29,392 bases of DNA from a virus, in IMG/VR virus record IMGVR_UViG_3300017741_000032, positions 1-29,392 of that record. One strand, written 5' to 3'. The notes under the pieces were generated by a model. It was not told the origin of the DNA. It worked only from the letters and a program-made list of their open reading frames with translations, and made no database searches. Position numbers and translations under genes: made by a program. Below are positions 8,914-16,068 of this stretch, piece by piece (positions within the stretch are counted from its first letter, which is position 1; each line of letters begins with the position of its first letter).

Positions 8914-9065
8914 TGGACGATTTGAAGATATTTGGCGTGTATGGTTTAAACATAGGTGCATTTGCAGTTAGTGTATCGGAAGTAAATCCTTTAATGCAAT
9001 TTTTCGTGTTAACTGCAACCCTTACGTTTACGGTTATTCAGATAATAAAAGCCCTGAAAAAATAA
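8913..9065 (+). CDS. Small membrane protein, 50 residues
   Basis: The ATG at 8913 overlaps the adhesin stop (TAATG), and the frame ends at 9065 in another TAATG. The 50-residue product has a hydrophobic stretch around residues 8-20 and a clear membrane segment at about 27-45 (LMQFFVLTATLTFTVIQII) followed by a basic end (KALKK). Its position at the head of the lysis module suggests a lysis-related or virion-membrane role, but nothing shows this directly. Confidence 0.55.
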   Translation: MDDLKIFGVYGLNIGAFAVSVSEVNPLMQFFVLTATLTFTVIQIIKALKK

Positions 9066-9166
9066 TGTACAACAGCATAAAACCTACCCAGAGCCAAATT
9101 GAAGGGATTAGAATTACCAAGATAAGACAAAGATTCAAACAACTATTTAGACCATTAAGCAGATGA
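9065..9166 (+). CDS. Small basic peptide, 33 residues
   Basis: ATG in the TAATG overlap at 9063-9067; ends with TGA at 9164-9166 in an ATGA overlap with the next start at 9163. The 33-residue product is Arg/Lys/Gln-rich ([17 protein letters not shown]) and probably an amphipathic helix. The exact fit between two coupled junctions supports that it is translated. Confidence 0.45.
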   Translation: MYNSIKPTQSQIEGIRITKIRQRFKQLFRPLSR

Positions 9167-9573
9167 AAATGCCAACAAACGGAGTAGCGAAAGACATAAG
9201 ACACTTTGCAGGAAGTTTACTGGTATTTTTCTTGGTTGTTTTGATATTATTATATCTATCAAAGTATCAAATACCAAGTGAGAACGCACAAATAGTAAAT
9301 ACCCTTATAGGTATGATTGCGGCAAGTATAGCTATGGTCATTGCAAGTATTACTGGTAGAAACCCTGATGATTTAGATGCTGCTAAGAAGAAGATAAGCA
9401 ACTTGGAGATGAAGATAGAGATGCTTGTTCAGTCTAAAGATATGCTTGAGAATATGCTTATAAAAGTACAAGACGATACCATTGATAGACTACTATTAAA
9501 CAAGACACTTCAACACGATGACTGCAAAAGCGGTAAGTGTAAGTGTAAAAACCAATGTAAAAATGAGTCTTAA
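9163..9573 (+). CDS. Two-helix membrane protein, candidate holin
   Basis: A 136-residue protein with two membrane segments (about residues 16-35 and 46-63), a charged linker, a coiled-coil-like Met/Leu/Lys region (about 70-110) and a tail with five Cys among many Lys ([12 protein letters not shown]). It lies immediately upstream of, and overlaps by 11 bases, the peptidase gene, so a role as holin or other membrane partner of lysis is likely. The Cys-rich tail is not typical of holins and could bind metal or form disulphides. An alternative is a spanin-like or tail-associated membrane protein. Confidence 0.55.
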   Translation: MKMPTNGVAKDIRHFAGSLLVFFLVVLILLYLSKYQIPSENAQIVNTLIGMIAASIAMVIASITGRNPDDLDAAKKKISNLEMKIEMLVQSKDMLENMLIKVQDDTIDRLLLNKTLQHDDCKSGKCKCKNQCKNES

Positions 9574-9922
9574 ATATTTTAAGTATGAAGAATTTGCGTC
9601 TCCAGATGTGCCTCATTCTGGTAACTATATGGATGATGATTTTCTTACAATGCTCGACAATGCTCGTGAGTTGGCAGGGATACCCTTTAAAATCAACTCA
9701 GGATATAGAACTATCGAACATAACGATAAAGTTGGAGGAAAACAGAACTCAAGCCATATTGTGGGAAAAGCAGTTGATATTTCAATACGCAATTCAAGAG
9801 AGAGATGGATTATACTTGATGCCCTTATGCAAGTTGGATTCAATAGATTCGGTTTGGCAAATACCTTCATCCATGTCGATTCAGACGATTACAAAGACGA
9901 AGACGTTATCTGGACATACTAA
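9563..9922 (+). CDS. M15-family peptidoglycan peptidase (endolysin)
   Basis: A 119-residue zinc peptidase that should cut peptidoglycan stem peptides to release progeny. The motifs fit the Peptidase_M15 group (M15_3-like): SGYRT near residue 48, [11 protein letters not shown] with zinc ligands His65 and Asp72, and a C-terminal IHVDSD with zinc ligand His104. The ATG at 9563 gives the family start [15 protein letters not shown]; the upstream in-frame ATG at 9518 would add 15 residues inside the previous gene and is less likely. No signal peptide is seen, so it needs a holin for export. It may alternatively be virion-carried. Confidence 0.85.
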   Translation: MSLKYFKYEEFASPDVPHSGNYMDDDFLTMLDNARELAGIPFKINSGYRTIEHNDKVGGKQNSSHIVGKAVDISIRNSRERWIILDALMQVGFNRFGLANTFIHVDSDDYKDEDVIWTY

Positions 9923-9940
9923 TACAGTCGGTAGTACGCT

Positions 9941-10351
9941 ATGGCTAAAAAGAAGTTTAAAGATACAGCAGTAGGCTCTTTCCTACTTCAAAAGATACCT
10001 AAAGTGGTAGGTGCAATAGCACAAGACACTCCTGTAGGGAACGTAATAGAAGCTATTATAGGAGGTTCTGACATGAGTAGCGAGGATAAGGACATCGCAC
10101 TAGAGAAACTACGCTTAGAACGCTCTGAAATGGATGGTGTTACTCGAAGGTGGGTAGCTGATAGCAGAAGTGGGTGGTTAGCTCAAAATGTAAGACCACT
10201 AACCTTAGTATTCCTTACTATCTCTTATGTGGCAGGGTGGTACATGGGTTATCCTTTAGATTCAATAACAGGGTTACTTACTATAGTTATCGGTGGATAC
10301 TTCGGTTCAAGAGGTGTAGAAAAGGTATTTGGAAACAATAAACATAAATAA
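9941..10351 (+). CDS. Holin of the three-helix (GTA/3TM) type
   Basis: A 136-residue protein. An N-terminal basic and soluble region (residues 1-60) leads to an ERSEMDGVTRRWVADSRSG segment and then WLAQNVRPLTL, the junction typical of 3TM holins (GTA_holin_3TM-like), followed by membrane helices at about 88-105 and 108-122 with Gly-rich GGYFGSRG. It would make pores in the inner membrane that let the M15 enzyme reach the wall. It lies 18 bases after the peptidase and overlaps the next small gene by one base (TAATG). The assignment is from motif and context. Confidence 0.75.
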   Translation: MAKKKFKDTAVGSFLLQKIPKVVGAIAQDTPVGNVIEAIIGGSDMSSEDKDIALEKLRLERSEMDGVTRRWVADSRSGWLAQNVRPLTLVFLTISYVAGWYMGYPLDSITGLLTIVIGGYFGSRGVEKVFGNNKHK

Positions 10352-10488
10352 TGGCAAAACAACAAATATCCGTTCACTACAAAAAAAACAAAATAAAACG
10401 CAAAGGTGTTCATGCTAAATCTAAAAGCAGTGCGCTCAAGTCCTCCAAGAATTATATAAAAAAATATAGAGGACAAGGTAAAGTTTAA
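10351..10488 (+). CDS. Small highly basic conserved protein, 45 residues
   Basis: The ATG at 10351 overlaps the holin stop; 45 residues with a Lys/Ser-rich body (KGVHAKSKSSALKSSKNY) and a YRGQGK end. I recall near-identical short proteins at the same place in flavophages. It is the last gene before the terminator at 10560. Strong positive charge suggests nucleic acid binding, but no function is known to me. Confidence 0.6.
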   Translation: MAKQQISVHYKKNKIKRKGVHAKSKSSALKSSKNYIKKYRGQGKV

Positions 10489-10559
10489 GGTTAATGTTAT
10501 ATATTTGTGATGAGTTTATATCATATACTCGTATAGTTTTTTAATGGTTTATCCTTTTG

Positions 10560-10594
10560 AAAGTGGTTTGGTTTTTACTGAGCCACTTTTTTTT
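10560..10594 (+). terminator. Terminator closing the structural/lysis operon
   Basis: AAAGTGG (10560-10566) pairs with CCACTTT (10583-10589) across a 16-base loop and is followed by eight T residues. It ends the left operon; the T tract merges with the -33 box of the next promoter. Confidence 0.75.
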
Positions 10595-10623
10595 GGCAGT
10601 TAGAGATTTAATCGTTAGATTTG
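10593..10623 (+). promoter_or_regulatory. Bacteroidota-type promoter for the replication operon
   Basis: TTG (10593-10595), 20 bases, then TAGATTTG (10616-10623), an exact match to the known Bacteroidota -33/-7 pattern (TTG ... TAnnTTTG). Transcription would start near 10629, about 20 bases before the ATG at 10648. The host primary sigma factor should read it, which fits early expression. Confidence 0.8.
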
Positions 10624-10647
10624 TAGATAACTTAAAATTATACGTTT

Positions 10648-11040
10648 ATGAATAGAGATAAACTAGCAAAACTCTACAAGAAGTATGAGCTTAGTTCTGA
10701 TGAAATATTCAAGCATCAGCACTATATGATTATCACCAGAGCAGGTATCGACAAGATACAGGCTATAGAGGGTATCAACATCGAGTATGATGTCATTAAT
10801 TCTTTACCTAACTTTTCAGTGGTTAAAGCCAATGCTAATAAAGGGGAAAAGAATATAGAAACCTTTGGTTCTGCCTTAAAGGGAGAAACCCATAGGGATG
10901 GAAACTGCAACACTTGGTACGTCATGGAAATGGCTGAGAAAAGAGCTATGAGTAGAGCTGTACTAAAGATGACAGGATTCTATGAGTTAGGAGTCTTTGG
11001 AGAAGATGAATCTGAGGATTTCAAAAGAAAGAATATTTAA
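10648..11040 (+). CDS. Conserved protein with ERF/annealase-like C-terminal motif
   Basis: A 130-residue protein, first gene of the replication operon and directly ahead of SSB. The C-terminal NTWYVMEMAEKRAMSRAVLK segment resembles the A-ETRA--RALR-AG pattern of ERF/Rad52-type single-strand annealing proteins, and FGEDESEDF gives an acidic end. The protein is shorter than full ERF or RecT proteins (usually about 200-300 residues). I recall homologues in flavophages annotated only as hypothetical. A recombination role is inferred from the motif, the SSB neighbour and the DUF3799 nuclease further on; it is not proven. Confidence 0.55.
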   Translation: MNRDKLAKLYKKYELSSDEIFKHQHYMIITRAGIDKIQAIEGINIEYDVINSLPNFSVVKANANKGEKNIETFGSALKGETHRDGNCNTWYVMEMAEKRAMSRAVLKMTGFYELGVFGEDESEDFKRKNI

Positions 11041-11056
11041 CCTTTATTTTATAATT

Positions 11057-11362
11057 ATGAATAACAATTCACCAAAAAAGTACGTTGGAAACGGAAAACA
11101 AGTTGTAAATCAATCAACTGGAGAAAAGTACCGATTAGTAAACTTCTCTATTGCCATGAGCAAAGTGAGAGAGCATATCTACGAGTACAAAGGAGAGCAA
11201 TACCTAAGAATGACTATGGGTGCTAACAAGGATGGTGCTAATGAGTATGGTCAAACCCACAAGATTTGGATTGACGAATACAAACCAGATGCCAATGCTA
11301 ACGCTAATAACAACGCTCCGAAGAAGGAGGCTGTTAATTCAGGGGATGGGCTACCATTCTAA
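11057..11362 (+). CDS. Single-stranded DNA-binding protein
   Basis: A 101-residue OB-fold-like protein. The start MNNNSPKKYVGNGKQV at 11057 follows TAATTATG, whereas the longer frame from 10997 lies inside the upstream gene. The region YRLVNFSIAMSKVREHIYEYKGEQYLRM looks like SSB core strands, and the C-terminus SGDGLPF matches the acidic-hydrophobic tip (DDDIPF type) with which SSB recruits partner proteins. A low-complexity Asn/Ala linker (ANANANNN) precedes the tip, as in bacterial SSBs. It would coat single strands during phage replication and recombination. It is followed by a terminator. Confidence 0.8.
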   Translation: MNNNSPKKYVGNGKQVVNQSTGEKYRLVNFSIAMSKVREHIYEYKGEQYLRMTMGANKDGANEYGQTHKIWIDEYKPDANANANNNAPKKEAVNSGDGLPF

Positions 11363-11374
11363 TCAATAACTAAG

Positions 11375-11408
11375 ATGGGGGTAGGGCGATAGTTTTATCC
11401 CCATTTTT
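11375..11408 (+). terminator. Terminator after SSB gene
   Basis: ATGGGG (11375-11380) pairs with CCCCAT (11399-11404), loop of 18 bases with possible inner pairs, then T residues to 11408. It may attenuate transcription so that SSB exceeds the downstream replication enzymes. Confidence 0.65.
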
Positions 11409-11419
11409 ATTATATCAAT

Positions 11420-11716
11420 ATGAAAACTAGATTTATAAATATCAATGTTTCCTTCATGAATAAATCACTTAGTGTCACCGAAAGCGCATTGCTTTCTTTA
11501 ATAAAGGGATTGAGTAAGAAGAAAGGTTACTGTTTCGCTTCAAATAAGGCGATTTCCGACACTTTAAACATATCAGATAGGAACTTGTATAGGTTGCTTA
11601 ATAAACTCGAAGCACAGGGCTTTATAGAGCGTGATACTAAATCCACTGGACACTATGGAAAAGAGCGTAAGATTAGATTATCTCCAAGTGCCAATATGGC
11701 AGATTATAGTATATAG
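11420..11716 (+). CDS. Winged helix-turn-helix DNA-binding protein
   Basis: A 98-residue protein with a helix-turn-helix of the HTH_36/replication-protein type: LSVTESALLSLIKGLSKKKGYCFASNK forms the first helices, then ISDTLNISDRNLYRLLNKLEAQGFIER is the classical recognition helix followed by the wing. Phage and plasmid replication initiators (DnaD/O-like) carry such domains at the N-terminus; here the domain stands nearly alone. Located just before an AT-only stretch and the primase-helicase gene, it could bind a nearby origin or act as transcription regulator. The start MKTRFININVSF is the only good ATG. Confidence 0.65.
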   Translation: MKTRFININVSFMNKSLSVTESALLSLIKGLSKKKGYCFASNKAISDTLNISDRNLYRLLNKLEAQGFIERDTKSTGHYGKERKIRLSPSANMADYSI

Positions 11717-11776
11717 TTATATATATAAAAATAAAAAAAATATATATACCATGTTATATTTATATATTACAATATA
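11717..11776 (+). other. Nearly GC-free stretch upstream of primase-helicase
   Basis: From the HTH stop to the primase start the sequence is almost wholly A and T, with alternating TA runs and an A8 run; only CATG (11750) and one C near 11770 break it. It could be an easily melted DNA element of an origin or simply a promoter-like spacer. CATGTTATAT (11750-11759) recurs at 24313-24322. Confidence 0.35.
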
Positions 11777-13504
11777 ATGATTTTAGAACAGAGCTTCAGT
11801 AGTTTAGGCATAAGGGTAAAGAACAATGGTGTACAACAAAAAGTACAATGTCCTAATTGCATAAAACTGGGTAAAGAGAACTACAAGGATACTTGTCTAA
11901 GTATCAATTTAACAGAAGGATTATATAATTGCCATAAATGTGGATGGCATGGCGTATTGAAAACAAACAATTCATCAATGATAGAAACAAAGAAAAGCTA
12001 TAAGAAACCCCAAAAAAACAAATTAAAGAAACTTACGAAGCAAGGCAGAGCATTCCTTAATGCCAGAGGAATAACAAACGAGGTTATTAATAACAACAAG
12101 ATAGTATCATCTGTAGATAACAAGAGTATTGTTTTTCCTTATTTTGTAGATAACGATATAGTAAATTATAAAACACGAGGTATCGATGGCAAATTCTTTA
12201 CGCAATCTAAAGATGCCGAACCAGTAATATACAATTATGATAATTGTAAGGAGCAAGATACCATTGTAATATGCGAAGGTGAAATGGATTCATTATCTTG
12301 GGAAGTGGCAGGTATACCATTCCACACAAGTGTAAACATGGGTGCGCCTAATCCTAATGATAAAAACATCGACAAGAAGTTAGAATGTATCACTAACTGC
12401 TACAGTGTGTTTCAGAGTGCCAAAATAATCTATATAGCTACCGATAATGATGATAATGGAAGAAACCTTGAGAAAGAGCTTGTAAGGAGGTTTGGTGCTG
12501 ATAAATGTAAATTAGTAGATTTAAGACCGTTTAAAGATGCTAATGAGGTATTACTCCAAGAGGGTGTAGAAAGTCTAAGAGAACGTCTTAAAACGTCTCA
12601 CAGCCCTAAGTTAGAAGGCATCTTTTCAGTAGAAGATGTTAGTGATAGTATGTTAGATGGTTATCACAATGGTCAAGAAAGAGGTACTACAACTTACATA
12701 CCTGCTGTGGATAGTGCTTGGACTTGGAGAAACGGAGAGGTAAATATCTGGACAGGATATCAAAACGAAGGAAAGTCAATGTTCTTGAATCAATTGGCAA
12801 CAATCAAAGCGTATTATGATGGTTGGAAGTTTGGAGTGTTCTCTCCTGAGAATATGCCCATGAATGATTTCTTTAATGACATTATTGAAATGTATATGGG
12901 TAAGAGTGCCGACCCATTCTATAAAAGTCATCAGATGTCTCTTAGTGAATATAGGGATGCCATGGATTTTGTAAAGAAGCATTTCTTCTTAATATACCCC
13001 AAGAAAGATTTTACCCTTGATAACATTTTTCATCGAGCAAGTTATTTAGTTAAGACAAAAGGTATTAGAAGTTTAATCATAGACCCATACAACACAGTTC
13101 AACATAAGATGAACAGAGGTGAAAGAGAGGATTTATATATCTCCAGGTTTATGAGTGAGCTTAAAAGGTTTGCCTTGGATTACAACATTTCAATACATTT
13201 GGTGGCTCACCAAGTAACCCCATCAAAAGGTGATGATGGTAGGTATTTTAAACCAGATGTAAATAAGATTAAAGGTGGAGGTACATTTGCCGATAAAGCC
13301 GATAATGTGATGTTTATATGGAGACCAGAGAGAGCATTAGATTTCTCTAATACTGCTGTAATATTCGGCAGTCAAAAGATAAAGAAACAGAAGTTAGTTG
13401 GGATACCACAAGAAGTTCATGGGATTCACTTTGACGTTAAATCGCAAAGATATATGTTTAATAATTCAACACCGTTTACGGATATAGATGCCAAAAGAAG
13501 TTAA
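11777..13504 (+). CDS. DNA primase-helicase (T7 gp4-like)
   Basis: A 575-residue fused replication enzyme that unwinds DNA and lays primers. The N-terminal zinc finger has CPNC (Cys25, Cys28) and CHKC (Cys52, Cys55). The TOPRIM domain shows CEGEMDS (Glu167-Asp171) and a metal-binding ATDNDDNGR (Asp223, Asp225). The DnaB-type helicase domain has Walker A GYQNEGKS (327-334) and Walker B LIIDP (Asp436), with HLVAHQ after it as motif H3-like. Total length matches gp4-type fusions. It overlaps the RusA-like gene by 17 bases. No DNA polymerase is seen in the window, so the phage may use the host polymerase or encode one outside. Confidence 0.9.
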   Translation: MILEQSFSSLGIRVKNNGVQQKVQCPNCIKLGKENYKDTCLSINLTEGLYNCHKCGWHGVLKTNNSSMIETKKSYKKPQKNKLKKLTKQGRAFLNARGITNEVINNNKIVSSVDNKSIVFPYFVDNDIVNYKTRGIDGKFFTQSKDAEPVIYNYDNCKEQDTIVICEGEMDSLSWEVAGIPFHTSVNMGAPNPNDKNIDKKLECITNCYSVFQSAKIIYIATDNDDNGRNLEKELVRRFGADKCKLVDLRPFKDANEVLLQEGVESLRERLKTSHSPKLEGIFSVEDVSDSMLDGYHNGQERGTTTYIPAVDSAWTWRNGEVNIWTGYQNEGKSMFLNQLATIKAYYDGWKFGVFSPENMPMNDFFNDIIEMYMGKSADPFYKSHQMSLSEYRDAMDFVKKHFFLIYPKKDFTLDNIFHRASYLVKTKGIRSLIIDPYNTVQHKMNRGEREDLYISRFMSELKRFALDYNISIHLVAHQVTPSKGDDGRYFKPDVNKIKGGGTFADKADNVMFIWRPERALDFSNTAVIFGSQKIKKQKLVGIPQEVHGIHFDVKSQRYMFNNSTPFTDIDAKRS

Positions 13505-13871
13505 AATTATTTTACCGACTCATTCATTTAGTGGCAAAAAGAAACTGTATTTGAATCTTAATCAGTATAGGAATTGGCATCATTCTGTTAGTGGTAACGT
13601 CAAACGTAACTACTATTATTCAATACAGGATAAATTAGACTTTCAGTTTAGCGGCGAGGTATCTATTCATTATGAATACTATGCTCCTGATAAAAGAGTT
13701 AGAGATTTAATGAATGTAGTGAGTGTGGTAGATAAGTTCTTCCAAGACTCTATGGTAATGTGTGGTTGTATATTAGCAGATGACACAAGTATCGTTAAAA
13801 ATATAACAGCTAAGTATATGGGAATAGATACAGGTAATTCACGAATAGAAGCAACAATTAAATCAGTTTAA
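13488..13871 (+). CDS. RusA-like Holliday junction resolvase
   Basis: A 127-residue protein of the usual RusA size. The C-terminal half carries the family pattern PDKRVRDLMNVVSVVDKFFQDS then CILADDTSIV; Asp73, Asp82 and Asp98/Asp99 are the likely metal ligands that cut four-way DNA junctions. The N-terminal KKLYLNLNQYRNWHH segment is also common in this family. It starts inside the 3' end of the primase-helicase gene, showing co-expression with replication. It would resolve branched DNA before packaging. Confidence 0.8.
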   Translation: MPKEVKIILPTHSFSGKKKLYLNLNQYRNWHHSVSGNVKRNYYYSIQDKLDFQFSGEVSIHYEYYAPDKRVRDLMNVVSVVDKFFQDSMVMCGCILADDTSIVKNITAKYMGIDTGNSRIEATIKSV

Positions 13872-13872
13872 T

Positions 13873-14034
13873 ATGTATGTACAATTTTTCCCTATATATG
13901 GGGCGATGATAGGAATCAATTACTGGAATACAGAACTTGATACCGATGAAGATGTAGAGGAAATAGAACACCTCATACAATTTATGTTTTTTATAATAGG
14001 TATATCATTTCACTTTTGGAGAAAGAAAGACTAA
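13873..14034 (+). CDS. Small membrane protein, 53 residues
   Basis: An ATG one base after the resolvase stop opens a 53-codon frame. The product has an acidic middle (ELDTDEDVEEIEH) and one membrane segment at about residues 35-48 (LIQFMFFIIGISFHFW), ending with RKKD. Its last 19 bases overlap the next gene, whose TTG start lies inside. No function is recognised. Confidence 0.5.
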   Translation: MYVQFFPIYGAMIGINYWNTELDTDEDVEEIEHLIQFMFFIIGISFHFWRKKD

Positions 14035-14552
14035 TAGATTTACTGGCAAAGAGTCATAAAGATTGGGTCAACATGGCAAAATCTTTCGGATGCACAAAGG
14101 AGCAATCTCATGAGTTAGTTCAGGAGATGTATGTTAGGCTGAATAAATACATAGATAAAAAGGACAAGATTATGTATAATGAATCTGAAGTCAATACATA
14201 TTATGTCTACGTTACTTTAAGGAATTTGTTCTTGTCTGGGTTTCATAAGGGAATAGACAAGCATCACTTACCTTTGAACGATGCTGTAGATGTTGAATCG
14301 AGTGTTGTAAATTACGAGAATGAAGATACTTTTAATACGCTTGTAGATGAAATAGAAGGGGTTGTATCATCATGGTACTGGTATGACAAGAAGATATGGG
14401 ACATACATTTCTATAAGAAAATGAGCATGAGAGGGATAGCAAGAGAAACTAAGATAAGTTTAAGTTCAATTTTTAATACGCTTAGTAATGCTAAACAAAA
14501 AGTCAGGGAAAAAACCGAAGAATATTATGAAGAATACAGGCAAACCAAGTAG
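14016..14552 (+). CDS. Sigma-70-like factor of phage type
   Basis: A 178-residue protein resembling sigma-70-like proteins of flavophages. An N-terminal region with DLLAKSHKDWVNMAKSFGCTKEQSHELVQEMYVRLNKYI corresponds to a region-2-like helix set, and the C-terminal MRGIARETKISLSSIFNTLSNAKQKV is a region-4-like helix-turn-helix. It starts at a TTG (14016), which gives the expected family N-terminus; no ATG is available before residue 20. Likely role: directing host RNA polymerase to phage late promoters, which would explain why the structural modules lack the host consensus. The alternative is another HTH regulator. Confidence 0.6.
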   Translation: MEKERLIDLLAKSHKDWVNMAKSFGCTKEQSHELVQEMYVRLNKYIDKKDKIMYNESEVNTYYVYVTLRNLFLSGFHKGIDKHHLPLNDAVDVESSVVNYENEDTFNTLVDEIEGVVSSWYWYDKKIWDIHFYKKMSMRGIARETKISLSSIFNTLSNAKQKVREKTEEYYEEYRQTK

Positions 14553-14913
14553 GGGGTTAGGAGACACTATTGAGAAGATAACCACAGTTACTGGCATCAA
14601 GAAAGCAGTAGAATGGCTCTCCGATGGAAAAGACTGTGGATGCGACAGGAGGCGTGATTTTTTGAATAAGATGTTTCCTTATAAGAAAGTAGAATGTCTT
14701 TTAGAGCCAGAGTATGAGTTTTTAAACAAGTACTTTATAGCCAATAAGAATTCTATAACACAAAGCACTCAGAGGGATTTAATAAATATATTTAACAGGG
14801 TATTCAATGAAAAAGCAGTTCCTACAAGTTGTAGTCCTTGTTTTAAAAACAGAATCCATAACGAATTAAAAAAAGTGTATGAACAGTACAAGTCTGATAA
14901 AGAACAGAAATAA
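14527..14913 (+). CDS. Conserved Cys-containing protein of unknown function
   Basis: A 128-residue protein starting MKNTGKPSRGLGDTIEKIT at an ATG that overlaps the sigma-like gene by 26 bases; the frame upstream of 14527 is inside that gene. CGCD (near residue 38), a single Cys after YKKVE, and SCSPCFK near the C-terminus could together bind zinc. I recall similar proteins in flavophages directly after the sigma-like gene, without function. Its start motif, with Gly-Leu-Gly-Asp, is well conserved in that group. A partner of RNA polymerase or a DNA-binding role is speculative. Confidence 0.6.
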   Translation: MKNTGKPSRGLGDTIEKITTVTGIKKAVEWLSDGKDCGCDRRRDFLNKMFPYKKVECLLEPEYEFLNKYFIANKNSITQSTQRDLINIFNRVFNEKAVPTSCSPCFKNRIHNELKKVYEQYKSDKEQK

Positions 14914-15286
14914 AGTAAAGCAAGTTATAGACTTTACAGGAGTGCAGAATGGAAAGCTCCACCCATCAGATATTGATGGTGTACTCGAATTTGATAATAA
15001 GGTTTTGATTCTAATAGAGGTCAAACGTAAATTCAAACCTATACCTACTGGACAGAGGTTGCTATTGGAGAGAATTAGTGATAGTTGGCACACCAACGAG
15101 AAGTCTATCGTTTTAAAGGTAGAACATGAGTGTGATGATGAGAATATAGACATCCCTCTTGAGCAATGTAAAGTTACGAGAGTGTACTATAAAAAGCATT
15201 GGGTTACACTTCCAGAGCCACAAGGATTTGTAAACTACGTTAATAATTTAGGGAAAGAGTGGGATTGTAAAAAATGTAAATTTTAG
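14879..15286 (+). CDS. PD-(D/E)XK nuclease-like protein
   Basis: A 135-residue protein with the core pattern of the PD-(D/E)XK fold: HPSDIDGVLEF (Asp31, Asp33) followed by a hydrophobic strand and IEVKRK (Glu47, Lys49). The small size resembles Holliday-junction or VRR-type nucleases. The C-terminus ends with CKKCKF, a possible metal-binding pair. It overlaps the preceding gene by 35 bases. It could act in DNA repair or recombination or cut host DNA. The motif is clear, while the substrate cannot be read from the sequence. Confidence 0.65.
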   Translation: MNSTSLIKNRNKVKQVIDFTGVQNGKLHPSDIDGVLEFDNKVLILIEVKRKFKPIPTGQRLLLERISDSWHTNEKSIVLKVEHECDDENIDIPLEQCKVTRVYYKKHWVTLPEPQGFVNYVNNLGKEWDCKKCKF

Positions 15287-15290
15287 ATTT

Positions 15291-15557
15291 ATGGGAGATA
15301 GTATCTCAAGCTATTGGAATAGAAATGACACAAACGGTAAACCGACAAAAACAAAAAGACTCAAAGACGTTAGCGACCCTATAGTGGAAAGCGTAAAGAC
15401 GATGCTCACTGTTAGAAGTAAGATTGGTGTAGCAAAATACAACACCACCTTGTATGATAATGAGCTTACTACGACACAATGGTTACAGCATCTACAAGAG
15501 GAATTATTAGATGGAGCTTGTTATATAGAACGATTAAAGAAAGACTTAGAGCAGTGA
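15291..15557 (+). CDS. Small all-alpha phage protein, possibly MazG/NTP pyrophosphatase-like
   Basis: An 88-residue protein with the widely distributed phage pattern RSKIGVAKYNTTLYDNELTT followed by WLQHLQEELLDGACYIERLKK. The EELLDGACYIE helix recalls the metal-binding EExxE/ExxD helices of all-alpha NTP pyrophosphatases, but the second acidic helix is not obvious, so activity is unsure. The next gene's GTG overlaps its stop (GTGA, 15554-15557). Confidence 0.5.
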   Translation: MGDSISSYWNRNDTNGKPTKTKRLKDVSDPIVESVKTMLTVRSKIGVAKYNTTLYDNELTTTQWLQHLQEELLDGACYIERLKKDLEQ

Positions 15558-15673
15558 AAGAGACTACGCTTATAAATATGAGAAGGGAAATAAAAGAACT
15601 CCAGATATTCTGCGTAGCTCTATCCCGAAGACTAGACAAATTAGAACCAAGTAATAACGATAAAAAAGAATAA
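15554..15673 (+). CDS. Small helical protein, 39 residues
   Basis: The GTG at 15554 overlaps the preceding TGA; an ATG at 15578 would give 31 residues. The product is a single amphipathic, probably coiled-coil helix (REIKELQIFCVALSRRLDKLE) with a charged end. The longer in-frame stretch upstream lies inside the previous gene and is not used. No function recognised. Confidence 0.45.
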   Translation: MKETTLINMRREIKELQIFCVALSRRLDKLEPSNNDKKE

Positions 15674-15675
15674 TT

Positions 15676-15834
15676 ATGCCTTTAAACATGAAACCCAAGA
15701 AGTACGAGGAAAAAGCAGACTTCAATAAAAGATGTATGAATAATGCAAAGATGATTCAAGAATTCCCCGATAGAGAACAACGCTTTGCTGTATGCCAAAC
15801 TCATTGGAAAGGAAACTTTGACCCAAAACAATAA
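15676..15834 (+). CDS. Small conserved protein with paired Cys, 52 residues
   Basis: The start lies in TAATTATG two bases after the previous stop. The product contains CMNNAKMIQEFPDREQRFAV followed by CQTHW; the pattern C-(about 19 residues)-C-xx-HW recurs, to my memory, in small Bacteroidota phage proteins. It may bind metal. It is the last gene before a new promoter. Confidence 0.5.
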   Translation: MPLNMKPKKYEEKADFNKRCMNNAKMIQEFPDREQRFAVCQTHWKGNFDPKQ

Positions 15835-15847
15835 AATGTTAAAGTTC

Positions 15848-15878
15848 TTGTAGTTGTTTAAATTTTTGTATAGATTTG
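15848..15878 (+). promoter_or_regulatory. Bacteroidota-type promoter for the exonuclease-terminase operon
   Basis: TTG (15848-15850), 20 bases, TAGATTTG (15871-15878): identical in boxes and spacing to the promoters at 10593 and 19583. Start of transcription near 15884, 11 bases before the ATG at 15895. Confidence 0.8.
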
Positions 15879-15894
15879 CTTAAAACTATACGAT

Positions 15895-16068
15895 ATGAAA
15901 GTAATACTCAACTTACCCAAGTTATTTATTATATTCCTACTTTTAGCGTTCTTCTATATACTTGAAGTTATCGTGTATATAGTGTACTATCTGATAGAAT
16001 CCCCACTTAATTTTATAGGGAGTCGGATAGAAAAAATAATAAGGAAACTATTAAGTTACGTTAGATAA
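15895..16068 (+). CDS. Small membrane protein, 57 residues
   Basis: The first frame after the promoter at 15848. The product has a long hydrophobic segment at about residues 9-34 (LFIIFLLLAFFYILEVIVYI), a Pro break and a basic amphipathic C-terminus (SRIEKIIRKLL). It ends in a TAATG overlap with the next gene. It would sit in the inner membrane; the role is unknown, and being first in an early-type operon it could affect the host envelope or exclude other phages. Confidence 0.5.
   Translation: MKVILNLPKLFIIFLLLAFFYILEVIVYIVYYLIESPLNFIGSRIEKIIRKLLSYVR

Noticed and set aside
9585-9974. A 129-codon + frame overlapping the peptidase gene
   Set aside because: The M15 motifs and family start belong to the other frame; this one shows no motif and would run into the holin gene.
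10500-10507. TATATTTG, a perfect -7 box after the lysis operon, which would give a second promoter-terminator pair
   Set aside because: No TTG lies 17-23 bases upstream, so it lacks a -33 element; kept only as a weak parallel to the 19583-19718 arrangement.
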